Part shown: positions 56,482-64,000 of the stretch, piece after piece
Numbering within the stretch: position 1 is the stretch's first letter
How the letters are laid out: every line of letters starts with the position of its first letter
Assembly (NCBI RefSeq): GCF_000764225.1
Contig: NZ_JQED01000017.1
Location: forward strand, 186,001 to 250,000
Length of the DNA: 64,000 nucleotides
Reading direction: 5' to 3'
Source: Colwellia psychrerythraea
GTDB lineage: Bacteria > Pseudomonadota > Gammaproteobacteria > Enterobacterales > Alteromonadaceae
Position numbers and translations under genes: made by a program
The notes under the pieces: model-generated
Seen by the model: the letters and a program-made list of their open reading frames with translations, nothing else
Told to the model about the DNA's origin: nothing
Database searches by the model: none

Positions 56482-59400
56482 CTAATTAAGAACTTTCTGC
56501 AAAGCTTCCTCTGAGACTTGCACTTCATCTACAGCAAGCTTTTGCCTTTTTCGCGCGAGTAATAAATAGAAGCTTGGTAAAATGAACAAGGTAAATATTG
56601 TTCCAATGAACATGCCTGCCACTAAAATAATACCAATACTATTACGTGCTTCTGCACCCGCTCCCGTCACCAATACTAAAGGAAAATGACCTAATATAGT
56701 GGCTGCTGTAGTCATCAAAATAGGACGTAAACGTGTTGTCGCGGCTTCAGTTACGGCTGCGAGTTTATTGGCACCGAGCTCTTGGGCATGATTAGCAAAT
56801 TCAACAATCAAAATACCATTTTTAGCAATTAATCCAATTAAGGTGATTAACCCTATTTGCGAGTATATGTTAATAGTGGTTAATTCAATATAAGGAATAA
56901 GTAGGGCACCTGATAAAGCTAATGGTACACAGCCAAGTAATACCACTAATGGATCTCTGAAACTATTAAATTGTATCGCAAGTACTAGAAATACAATTAA
57001 TAAAGATATTCCCAGTACCATAATTAATGTATTACCTTCTTTCCGTAATTGCCTAGATTCTCCTGCGTAATCAATCGAGTAACCTAAAGGCAATATTTCT
57101 TTTGCGGCATCTTCTATCGCTGATAACGCCGCTTCTTTATTAGAACCTGGCGCAACACCTCCGTAGACCCTAAAAGATGTTTGTTGCGCAAAGGTACCTA
57201 GTTGTCTCGGTACTGTTTTCCATTGTAAATCTGCTATCGCTGAAACAGGCATCAACTCACCAGAAGGTAGTTTAATATCCAATGATAAAATTGCTTCGGT
57301 TTTACTGCGCACTTCGTCATTAACAATAGGGATCACTCGATATGCTTTACCGTCTGCATCAAAACGATTAACAAAGTTGCTCGATAATAAAATACCTAAT
57401 TGTTCGCTAATTTCGCCGACATTCATACCTAAATCAGCAATTTTTTCTCGATTTAATTGCAACTCTACTTGCGGTAAATCCATTTTCAAGTCGGTATCGG
57501 CAAAGAGGAATTTACCACTGGAAAATGCTGCGCCAACAAGTTGATCTGCATATTGCTTCATTTCACTATACGGCGCTGTGGCTTTAACAATCATTTCAAT
57601 TTCAAACTGACCCGAACTCGGTAATGAAGAGGGTAAAATTGGAAACATGTTCAGTCCCGGGATTTGCGATAACTTACCGTAAATTTTTGGCACTAAAGAT
57701 TGCGCACTGTAATCACGGTTTTCAGCATTATCTAACTCTAAACCGCCAAAACCACCGCCACCAAAAATGATTTGCCATATTTGTTTACCGCCTTCAATCT
57801 CCTGTAGACTCTCAATAACTGGGTTCATTTGCGCTACGTTATAAGCCATTGACGCATCTGGTGGCGATTGAATGACAAACATAACTGTGGCTTGATCTTC
57901 TATTGGCGCCAATTCTTTTTTAGAGTCGAGATAAAAAGGGATAGTAAGCAATGATATGACTAGCGCTATTAAAAATACTTGTCCTTGCCATTTAAATATA
58001 TGGGTTAATAATTGGCCATATCGTCGTTGTATTCTCTCAAAAAGGTGATTAACTTTAGCGGTTAACCAACTCTCTTCGCCACCCTTAGGGGAAACATAAG
58101 CACTCATAATGGGTGACAAGGTAATAGCCACAATACCCGAAATGATGACGGCGATAGCGAGGGTAAACGCAAATTCTTTGAATAGTACGCCTGTTAGCCC
58201 TGATAAAAAGCCAATAGGTGCATAAACGGCAGCTAGCGTTAATGTCATTGAAATAATCGGTACAAGTAGTTGGCGGGAGCTAATGAGTGCCGCATCGAAT
58301 TTTGATAAACCTTGGCGCATCAAGCGTGCAACGTTTTCAACCACTACAATGGCATCATCTACCACTAAACCAACGGACAATACTATCGCTAAAACGGTTA
58401 ATAGGTTTAATGAAAAGCCCATTATGGCCATAGCGGCAATTGCCCCTAAAATAGAAATAGGTATGGTAATTAAAGGCACTATGGCACTTCTAAATGAACC
58501 CATAAGTAGTACAACGACTAAGCCAACTAAAAGAACCGTTTCGGCCAAGGTGGTAAAAATCTCTTTCAATGCATCGCGCATGTATAACGTGCCGTCGTAG
58601 GCATAATCAATTGATAAACCGTGGGGTAGTGTTTTATTTAGTTCATCAATTTTTTTATATAATTTATCACCAATAGCAATTTCATTAGCCCCAGGTAAGG
58701 GCCAAATCGAAATGTAGACAGCATCTTTATCGTTTAACCTTGCAGTAACGCTGGTGTCTTCTGCAGCCAATTCAACCTTTGCAACATCTTTTAAATAAAT
58801 AGTCGCACCATCAACTTCACTAATGACAAGTTGTTGAAACTCTTCAACACTACTAAGTTGGGTATTGGCAACAATATCAATTTTCTGACGAGTGTTTTCA
58901 ACATAACCCATAGTGGCTATGGTGTTGTTTTTTGCTAAGGCTTCATAGACATTACTAGCGCTTAGGTTAAATACTTGCAGTGCCTGAGCATTTAACCATA
59001 TACGCATTGCCGGAGTTCTCGCGCCTTCAATACCAACGCGTTGTACGCCCTCAATCGCATTTAAAACAGGGTTTACTTGGCGAGTTAGATAGTCGGTAAT
59101 ACGTGATAAGTCATTACCATTGGCTTGGACATTTAAGTAAAAAACAGCAAAAGGTCTATCCGCTCGACTTACAGACACGACAGGATCTTGAGCACCTTGT
59201 GGTAATTCAAAACGAATTTGACCTAAACGTGCTGTCAATTCGGCTAATGCCAATGTTGAATTCTCATTTAATTTGAGCCAAGCCGTTACTTTAGAACTGC
59301 CAGAAGTACTTGTTGAATCAACGTACTCAACACCAGGCACAGTAGCGGCGGCACGCTCAATAGGCTCGGTGATGAAACCTTTGACCACATCAGCAGATGC

Positions 59401-59577
59401 ACCAATATAATAAGTGTCAATCACTAATGAAGCACTGTCTATTTTAGGGAATTGTAAAACAGGAATTTTACTTGCAGACCAAAGGCCTGCGATACAAATA
59501 ATGATAGATAAGACAATTGCAACAACAGGACGTCTTACAAAGATGTCCATTATAGATGGTTTACTTTCTTGCATCAT
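56482..59577 (-). CDS. RND efflux pump inner-membrane transporter (HAE1 type)
   Basis: A 1031-residue AcrB-type proton-driven multidrug exporter. Twelve helices and two large periplasmic loops. The proton-relay Asp pair is in VGLVVDDAIVVVENVARL; the conserved Lys of helix 10 is in LIGLIAKNGILIVEFANHA. FIxRRPVVAIVLS at the start is typical. Two ATGs are tandem (59577, 59574); AAGGGA lies nearer the first and 5 bases from the second. Coupled to the adaptor gene by 6 bases. No outer-membrane channel gene is present, so it would use one encoded elsewhere. Confidence 0.93.
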   Translation of the reverse strand: MMQESKPSIMDIFVRRPVVAIVLSIIICIAGLWSASKIPVLQFPKIDSASLVIDTYYIGASADVVKGFITEPIERAAATVPGVEYVDSTSTSGSSKVTAWLKLNENSTLALAELTARLGQIRFELPQGAQDPVVSVSRADRPFAVFYLNVQANGNDLSRITDYLTRQVNPVLNAIEGVQRVGIEGARTPAMRIWLNAQALQVFNLSASNVYEALAKNNTIATMGYVENTRQKIDIVANTQLSSVEEFQQLVISEVDGATIYLKDVAKVELAAEDTSVTARLNDKDAVYISIWPLPGANEIAIGDKLYKKIDELNKTLPHGLSIDYAYDGTLYMRDALKEIFTTLAETVLLVGLVVVLLMGSFRSAIVPLITIPISILGAIAAMAIMGFSLNLLTVLAIVLSVGLVVDDAIVVVENVARLMRQGLSKFDAALISSRQLLVPIISMTLTLAAVYAPIGFLSGLTGVLFKEFAFTLAIAVIISGIVAITLSPIMSAYVSPKGGEESWLTAKVNHLFERIQRRYGQLLTHIFKWQGQVFLIALVISLLTIPFYLDSKKELAPIEDQATVMFVIQSPPDASMAYNVAQMNPVIESLQEIEGGKQIWQIIFGGGGFGGLELDNAENRDYSAQSLVPKIYGKLSQIPGLNMFPILPSSLPSSGQFEIEMIVKATAPYSEMKQYADQLVGAAFSSGKFLFADTDLKMDLPQVELQLNREKIADLGMNVGEISEQLGILLSSNFVNRFDADGKAYRVIPIVNDEVRSKTEAILSLDIKLPSGELMPVSAIADLQWKTVPRQLGTFAQQTSFRVYGGVAPGSNKEAALSAIEDAAKEILPLGYSIDYAGESRQLRKEGNTLIMVLGISLLIVFLVLAIQFNSFRDPLVVLLGCVPLALSGALLIPYIELTTINIYSQIGLITLIGLIAKNGILIVEFANHAQELGANKLAAVTEAATTRLRPILMTTAATILGHFPLVLVTGAGAEARNSIGIILVAGMFIGTIFTLFILPSFYLLLARKRQKLAVDEVQVSEEALQKVLN

Positions 59578-59583
59578 AATCCC

Positions 59584-60720
59584 TTATTCTTGTGCGATAG
59601 CTTCAGAAACTACTGCTTGAGTCTTTTCTTCGTTCACATCACTAGCGGCTTCATCAGCTAGGTATACTTTCATACCTGGAAATAACTTGAATGCACCTTT
59701 GTTGGCAACAAGCTGTCCTGCTGTTACACCCGAAAGGATCATGACCTGCTCACCATGTCGCTCACCCAACTCAACGGGGACTTGTTTGGCGCGATAGTTA
59801 CCCTCTTCATCAGTCTCTAAAACAAAGACATAGTTACCTAATGCATCACGTTTTATCGCTAAATCAGGTACAACGGCAAGAGTCGTTTCATTCGCAATGG
59901 GCACAATCACCGATACCAAGGTATTCGGCTTTAAGGCCAAGGTTTCTGATGGGAGTTGTACGCGATATTTTAGGTGACGTGACAGACGAGATAACTGTGG
60001 ATCTATTGCGATAATTTTTGCTTCGAATACTGCATCTTGATTAATAGGACTAATCTTGACCGTCGAAGATAAACCTAATTCTTGGTAAAGCTGTGGCAGA
60101 TTAAAATCAATCCAAGTGAAATCATTAACCCCTACCAGTTCAAGTACTTGACTGTTTTTATCTAAATATTGACCAATTTCTAGTGAATGAATACCGATTT
60201 TAGCGGTGAATGGTGCAGTTAATGTCTTCTTATCGATGGCAGTAGTGATAGCTGATATCTCTGCTTTAGCTATTTGTACCGCAGCGCGAGCCTGATCAAC
60301 CTGTTCTTCACTAATGCCACGGTTTTTATGCAATTTAATATTACGATTTAACGTTTGTTGATTTAATGTCAATGTCGCTTCAGCAGCCATTAAGCGCGCA
60401 TCTTCGTCACGATGGTCTAATTCGAGTAATACTTGTCCTTTATTTACAATCTGACCTGACGTTGCATTTAAATGAGTAATTTCCCCAGCCAATTCGTTGT
60501 TGAGCATTAAAAATTTAAATGCTTGTACCTCGCCACTGACTTGAATATTTTTTTGGTAACTCATATTAGCCACCTTCACTGCGGTTACTGTTGCCGCCAT
60601 CTCTGGCATATTTGCAGCTTGCTCATTGGCAGCTTGTTGTAGCGATGCTTTGTAGTTATATAAGCCAAAAATTGTGCCGGCTAATATGATAATCACTAAA
60701 AGCCATTTAGTTATATTCAT
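59584..60720 (-). CDS. RND periplasmic adaptor (membrane fusion protein)
   Basis: HlyD-type adaptor linking the RND pump to an outer-membrane channel. N-terminal membrane anchor (TKWLLVIIILAGTIFGLYNY), a lipoyl half-motif ATSGQIVNKGQVLLELDH, a coiled-coil hairpin (120-170), TAPFTAKIGIHSLEIGQYL second half, then the beta-barrel and MP domains. I chose the ATG at 60720 because AAGGA lies 7 bases upstream; an in-frame start at 60747 would add nine residues. Confidence 0.92.
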   Translation of the reverse strand: MNITKWLLVIIILAGTIFGLYNYKASLQQAANEQAANMPEMAATVTAVKVANMSYQKNIQVSGEVQAFKFLMLNNELAGEITHLNATSGQIVNKGQVLLELDHRDEDARLMAAEATLTLNQQTLNRNIKLHKNRGISEEQVDQARAAVQIAKAEISAITTAIDKKTLTAPFTAKIGIHSLEIGQYLDKNSQVLELVGVNDFTWIDFNLPQLYQELGLSSTVKISPINQDAVFEAKIIAIDPQLSRLSRHLKYRVQLPSETLALKPNTLVSVIVPIANETTLAVVPDLAIKRDALGNYVFVLETDEEGNYRAKQVPVELGERHGEQVMILSGVTAGQLVANKGAFKLFPGMKVYLADEAASDVNEEKTQAVVSEAIAQE

Positions 60721-60841
60721 GATTATTCCTTTATCTTTTTTATTCAAGCACTTAAGCTCTATGTTTAAGTGGTTTTGTGTTTGTCAGCTGCTGCGTTTTG
60801 ATTCTCTTTATGGAAGTAAATCAATGCAGACTCTTAATTTA

Positions 60842-61567
60842 TTATCTAAGTTGTGCACCTGTTAAGTGCAGACAAACTTTTTCAATATCATCATTTGAAA
60901 TCTTTTGTTGCCAATCGTATGTATTCACTAAACGTTTCATGGTGCGAATATGAATATTATCGGCGGCTAGTACGAAGCTATTTTCATCTTCGGTATTCTC
61001 TTTAAGATCATTATGCCAGCATTGGTGCAAGCGCACGGTTTTAAAGTAACCGACCGATAAGGACCAAGTACCTAAATTGATTTCTTCAATATCTCGATTG
61101 CCTGAGGTTAATTCACCAGAATCCGCTGCGGCTTGTAAAAACTGCTGAAACATAGCTTCGCATTTTTTCCCACAGGCGATCATTCTCGTTAACCAACGCT
61201 CTGAGCATCGTTTCATCATCGCTTCGGTATTCACAATACTTTCGAGTTGATTATCAAAGTTATACATTTGAACTTTAGAGAAATCTAACAAGCTTGTCGC
61301 TAAAATACGCTCTGGTGTTGTTAAGGGTAATGCGAGTACTTTTTCGAAAACCGATTGTCGCTCTTGATACATGCGAGTAGCTAAGGCAATAAGTACATCT
61401 TCTTTACATTGTACAAACTTATAAACCGACCCCATTGACAGACCTGCTAACTTAGCAATGGCAGACATGGAGAAGTCTAATAAACTACTTTCTTCTATTG
61501 CTTTAATTGCCGCACAAATGATTAATCTTTCTTGTTCTTCTGCACTAAATCGTGGAGCTGGAGCCAT
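60842..61567 (-). CDS. TetR-family regulator of the RND pump
   Basis: A 241-residue one-component repressor. Helix-turn-helix FSMSAIAKLAGLSMGSVYKFVQCKEDVLIAL near residues 33-63; the rest is the ligand-binding helical domain. Start at ATG 61567 preferred because the family begins close to the first helix; a longer reading would add 25 residues. It is the first of three minus-strand genes and probably represses the pump. Bases 61588-61600 contain GAATGTCGTTC, a weak operator-like palindrome. Confidence 0.85.
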   Translation of the reverse strand: MAPAPRFSAEEQERLIICAAIKAIEESSLLDFSMSAIAKLAGLSMGSVYKFVQCKEDVLIALATRMYQERQSVFEKVLALPLTTPERILATSLLDFSKVQMYNFDNQLESIVNTEAMMKRCSERWLTRMIACGKKCEAMFQQFLQAAADSGELTSGNRDIEEINLGTWSLSVGYFKTVRLHQCWHNDLKENTEDENSFVLAADNIHIRTMKRLVNTYDWQQKISNDDIEKVCLHLTGAQLR

Positions 61568-61713
61568 GTAAAACCTATAGAAAATGTTATTCGAATGTCG
61601 TTCAAATGCTATTCTAACTGACTTAATGCCAAGTTCAAGCACAAAATTTACTGAGTTACCTGATAGGGAGCATTTAAGGCTTGTCGTTTAAATGAAAATA
61701 AACGCTATAAAAA

Positions 61714-62172
61714 TTAACTGATGCTCTTTGACATAAAGGTACTGTAGGGATCTTCTTGATAATCTGCGAAGGGCTGACATGGATGAAAACCAAGTTGCTG
61801 ATAAAGTGCTTGTGCGGGCAAAAATGCATCCATAGTGCCTGTTTCTAAACTTAGTCTTTGGTAGCCTCGGCTAATTGCTTCTGCAAAGATATACTCCAAC
61901 AGGCACTTGGCGACTCCTTGACGTAAAAAGTTTGCTGAAGTACGCATGGATTTAATTTCACCATGGGTTTCATCTAACTCTTTTAACGCTCCACAACCCG
62001 CTAGTTCACCATTTTTCCAAACACACAAAAAGGTAATTTCCCTTTGCGCTAATGCCGATAAATCGAGGGCGTGAACACTCTCTGGTGGAGAGTGTAACAG
62101 CATCTCTTGATGATGTTGCTCTAGCAATGCGATGACTGATGGGTGTGTGAGTGATCCAATGCAGACTTTCAT
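61714..62172 (-). CDS. GNAT-family N-acetyltransferase
   Basis: A 152-residue acetyltransferase. Motif A RQGVAKCLLEYIFAEAI contains a RQG-type acetyl-CoA loop, and LETGTMDAFLPAQALYQQLGFHPC is the C-terminal signature. Substrate is unknown. AAGGA lies 5 bases before ATG. Confidence 0.88.
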   Translation of the reverse strand: MKVCIGSLTHPSVIALLEQHHQEMLLHSPPESVHALDLSALAQREITFLCVWKNGELAGCGALKELDETHGEIKSMRTSANFLRQGVAKCLLEYIFAEAISRGYQRLSLETGTMDAFLPAQALYQQLGFHPCQPFADYQEDPYSTFMSKSIS

Positions 62173-62330
62173 GCTTTCCTTAAAATATTTGGATTTTCAG
62201 AGTTAATGTTATTAATGTAGATGAAACACTTCGCCTATAGGGAGCGCATTAGCAAGCTAATGACAAAAGCAAATAAGTGAATCCGCTTAATACCAAGCAA
62301 CTTCATAGCAATACAGCGATATAAACTTTA

Positions 62331-62723
62331 TTATTTTCTGTTTTGTTTCTTGGTTTCTTTTAATAAAGCCTCTTCAAACTCTTCCGGAAATAAGACCAAG
62401 CCTTGATTATCTTGATTTGGAAAAGCAACTAATGCTAGTTCGTCATCTACTAAGCCAGTACTCCAACGGCTGTACCATTTACTCAATGATATAGCTTCAG
62501 CTTTACATTCCTGCCATTCATCCGTTGCCCAGCGCTGAGCAAATTCCTCGTTTGGCCATACAGGCACGCAATCTTCATCTTCTGTATTTAGCATCACACA
62601 TCCATGTTTGTCAGCTAATATCCAAATTTCTTTGTTACTAATTACTTGTTGAAGTAGGTAATTTAAACGTTTTTCTTCATCGTACTTTTCTATCGTATTG
62701 AGTTGATCGCTGCTGATTGACAT
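62331..62723 (-). CDS. DUF2750 family protein
   Basis: A 130-residue acidic protein. VWPNEEFAQRWATDEWQECKAEAISLSKWYSRWSTGLVDDEL matches the DUF2750 type. Function unknown. It stands alone between the GNAT gene and small RNA B. Confidence 0.8.
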   Translation of the reverse strand: MSISSDQLNTIEKYDEEKRLNYLLQQVISNKEIWILADKHGCVMLNTEDEDCVPVWPNEEFAQRWATDEWQECKAEAISLSKWYSRWSTGLVDDELALVAFPNQDNQGLVLFPEEFEEALLKETKKQNRK

Positions 62724-62916
62724 AGTTGCCTAGGAGGTTTGTATAGATGAGCAATATTTTACCGTGTTAGTGCTAGGCAAACAACATGAATGAGTTTGCC
62801 CATTACACAGTAGGAATTAGCATTGTTGGTTAATGACTGATCTTTTTTCTGTTAGAAACTAAACCACTTGATAGTAGACGTATGAGAATAATTTTAGGAA
62901 AAGATAAGAATTAGGC

Positions 62917-63008
62917 AAAAAAAAACCGATAGCAGGGCTATCGGTGACTTAGCTATGAGGAAAGCTAGAATATTCAATTATTACAACAAGCGTCCGCATT
63001 AGGGAACG
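62917..63008 (-). ncRNA. Putative small RNA B (sibling of the RNA at 52340-52449)
   Basis: About 92 bases on the minus strand. From 5': hairpin CGTTCC / GGACG, linker TTGTTGTAATAATTGAATATTC, hairpin TAGCT-TTCCTCAT-AGCTA with an anti-Shine-Dalgarno-like loop, and a perfect terminator ACCGATAGC-CCT-GCTATCGGT followed by nine T. Architecture and linker (TTGTAATAATT) match small RNA A; its promoter contains the same AGAGT-N4-(A/G)CTCT palindrome. Terminator and promoter make it the stronger of the two. Confidence 0.72.
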
Positions 63009-63014
63009 AAGAGA

Positions 63015-63043
63015 AGTATAGAGTAAACGCTCTATATTCGCAA
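63015..63043 (-). promoter_or_regulatory. Sigma70 promoter of small RNA B with palindromic operator
   Basis: -35 TTGCGA (63038-63043), 17-base spacer, -10 TATACT (63015-63020), read on the minus strand. The spacer holds AGAGT-AAAC-GCTCT (63020-63033), like the site before small RNA A. A protein binding there would block or bend the promoter. Confidence 0.7.
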
Positions 63044-63248
63044 GTGTTTTTGTAATTTTATTCCATTCGTGTTGCTTTCTTACATTGTGTTACTGCTAAA
63101 TAAATGTCTTTTAAGTATTTATTGCTGATTTAAGACACCTTTGTTTTAGTTAGATCAATAAAAAGTCAGTAGGGTGTTTGGTGATTTAGCATGCATACAG
63201 TAAACTATCGGCAATTATAGTTTTAACATTGCTTAAAGTGAAAATATC

Positions 63249-64000
63249 ATGTCTACAACAGATCAAAACTCTCAAGCCAGTGACTTACCTACAACGTCAG
63301 AAATACCCGCTAATGTCGACAATGAAAGTACCACTCACTTTGGTTATAAAACGATAGAAAAAGACGATAAAATTTCAATGGTCGCTGGTGTATTTCACTC
63401 GGTTGCTAAGCAATATGATGTGATGAATGATTTAATGTCATTTGGTATTCATCGTTTGTGGAAACGTTTTACTATTGATGCAAGTGGTGTACGACCTGGT
63501 AATAAGGTCCTAGATCTTGCTGGCGGTACCGGTGATTTAACTGCTAAGTTTTCCAAGTTAGTTGGCCGTGAAGGTAAAGTTATATTAGCTGATATCAACA
63601 GTTCTATGCTAAACGTTGGTCGTGACAAACTGCGCGATAAAGGTTTAGTGCAAAATATAGAATATGTGCAAGCAAATGCCGAATATTTACCTTTTGAAGA
63701 GAATACTTTTGATATAGTTACTATCGCCTTTGGTCTTCGCAATGTAACAGATAAAGATAAAGCGTTGCGTTCTATTTATTCGGTACTCAAACCAGGTGGT
63801 CGTTTACTGGTTTTAGAGTTTTCAAAACCTGAACATGAATTATTGAATAAAGCTTATGATTTTTATTCATTCAATATATTACCTAAAATGGGTGAACTGG
63901 TAGCAAAAGATGGTGAAAGCTACCAATATCTAGCAGAATCCATCCGGATGCACCCTGATCAAAATACCTTAAAAGGCATGATGGAAAATGCTGGCTTTGA
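63249..64000 (+). CDS. ubiE: Ubiquinone/menaquinone methyltransferase UbiE (5' part, cut by window end)
   Basis: SAM-dependent C-methyltransferase of quinone synthesis. The visible 250 residues include [27 protein letters not shown], the SAM motif [37 protein letters not shown]-like [10 protein letters not shown] and [14 protein letters not shown]. About 26 extra N-terminal residues (rich in Ser, Thr) precede the core. The stop lies beyond base 64000. Its product feeds the oxidases encoded elsewhere in the window. Confidence 0.97.
   Translation, partial: MSTTDQNSQASDLPTTSEIPANVDNESTTHFGYKTIEKDDKISMVAGVFHSVAKQYDVMNDLMSFGIHRLWKRFTIDASGVRPGNKVLDLAGGTGDLTAKFSKLVGREGKVILADINSSMLNVGRDKLRDKGLVQNIEYVQANAEYLPFEENTFDIVTIAFGLRNVTDKDKALRSIYSVLKPGGRLLVLEFSKPEHELLNKAYDFYSFNILPKMGELVAKDGESYQYLAESIRMHPDQNTLKGMMENAGF

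Noticed and set aside
63449-63742. Open frame opposite ubiE
   Set aside because: Antisense to the strongly supported ubiE coding region.

Overview
The window is chromosomal DNA from an AT-rich, aerobic, heme-rich gammaproteobacterium. Gene content and protein style fit a marine Alteromonadales organism of the Colwellia type: fused CoxB with cytochrome c domains, a thiC-thiO-thiS-thiG cluster with a ThiDE fusion, a PepSY-type ferric reductase operon, LetA/LetB, and a cytochrome c4-like protein beside engB. The genus is an inference from gene content, since no rRNA gene or taxonomic marker search was available. I saw no insertion sequence, prophage, CRISPR array, rRNA or tRNA gene.

Layout. 1-1.6 kb: a small membrane protein and a polysaccharide deacetylase. 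1.65-10.6 kb (minus strand): a complete aa3/caa3 cytochrome oxidase operon, coxB-coxA-ctaG-coxC-surf1-(Sco-like)-ctaA-ctaB-sco1, with an FNR-like site upstream. 11.2-12.5 kb: lexA with two tandem SOS boxes, then hutD. 12.7-18.9 kb: a TPP riboswitch followed by thiC, thiO, thiS, thiG and a thiD-thiE fusion, with a long inverted repeat before the fusion. 18.9-25.2 kb: mixed metabolic genes (ICMT-type methyltransferase, putative delta-class carbonic anhydrase, lipoate-ligase-like protein, peroxiredoxin-like protein, CWC protein, FAD oxidoreductase, gph). 25.5-30 kb: an FHA protein and a TPR-bearing Ser/Thr kinase facing a small unknown gene. 30.2-34.5 kb: a diguanylate cyclase, a probably Fur-controlled PepSY reductase operon and a TSUP exporter. 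34.5-36.3 kb: an unusual porin. 36.4-40.9 kb: norF, norE, ccoG and a PAS-sigma54 activator with matching palindromes and a candidate -24/-12 promoter. 40.9-43.2 kb: a second diguanylate cyclase and an MTHFR-like protein. 43.8-48.2 kb: a LetAB-type lipid transport system with eight MCE domains. 48.3-52.1 kb: a three-heme cytochrome c, engB and an ABC exporter. 52.9-56.3 kb: a beta-propeller lipoprotein and an MBL-fold hydrolase. 56.5-61.6 kb: an RND efflux pump with its adaptor and a TetR regulator. The end holds a GNAT, a DUF2750 protein and the 5' part of ubiE.

Most notable for discovery: (1) two related intergenic units (about 52.34-52.45 and 62.92-63.01 kb, minus strand). Each has a promoter containing the same AGAGT-N4-ACTCT palindrome, a 5' hairpin, a hairpin with a C/U-rich anti-Shine-Dalgarno loop and a Rho-independent terminator, so they look like sibling small RNAs. 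(2) A porin whose N-terminus looks like an amidohydrolase beta-sandwich with its TIM barrel removed. (3) A self-consistent sigma54 circuit around ccoG. (4) A LetB with eight MCE repeats.
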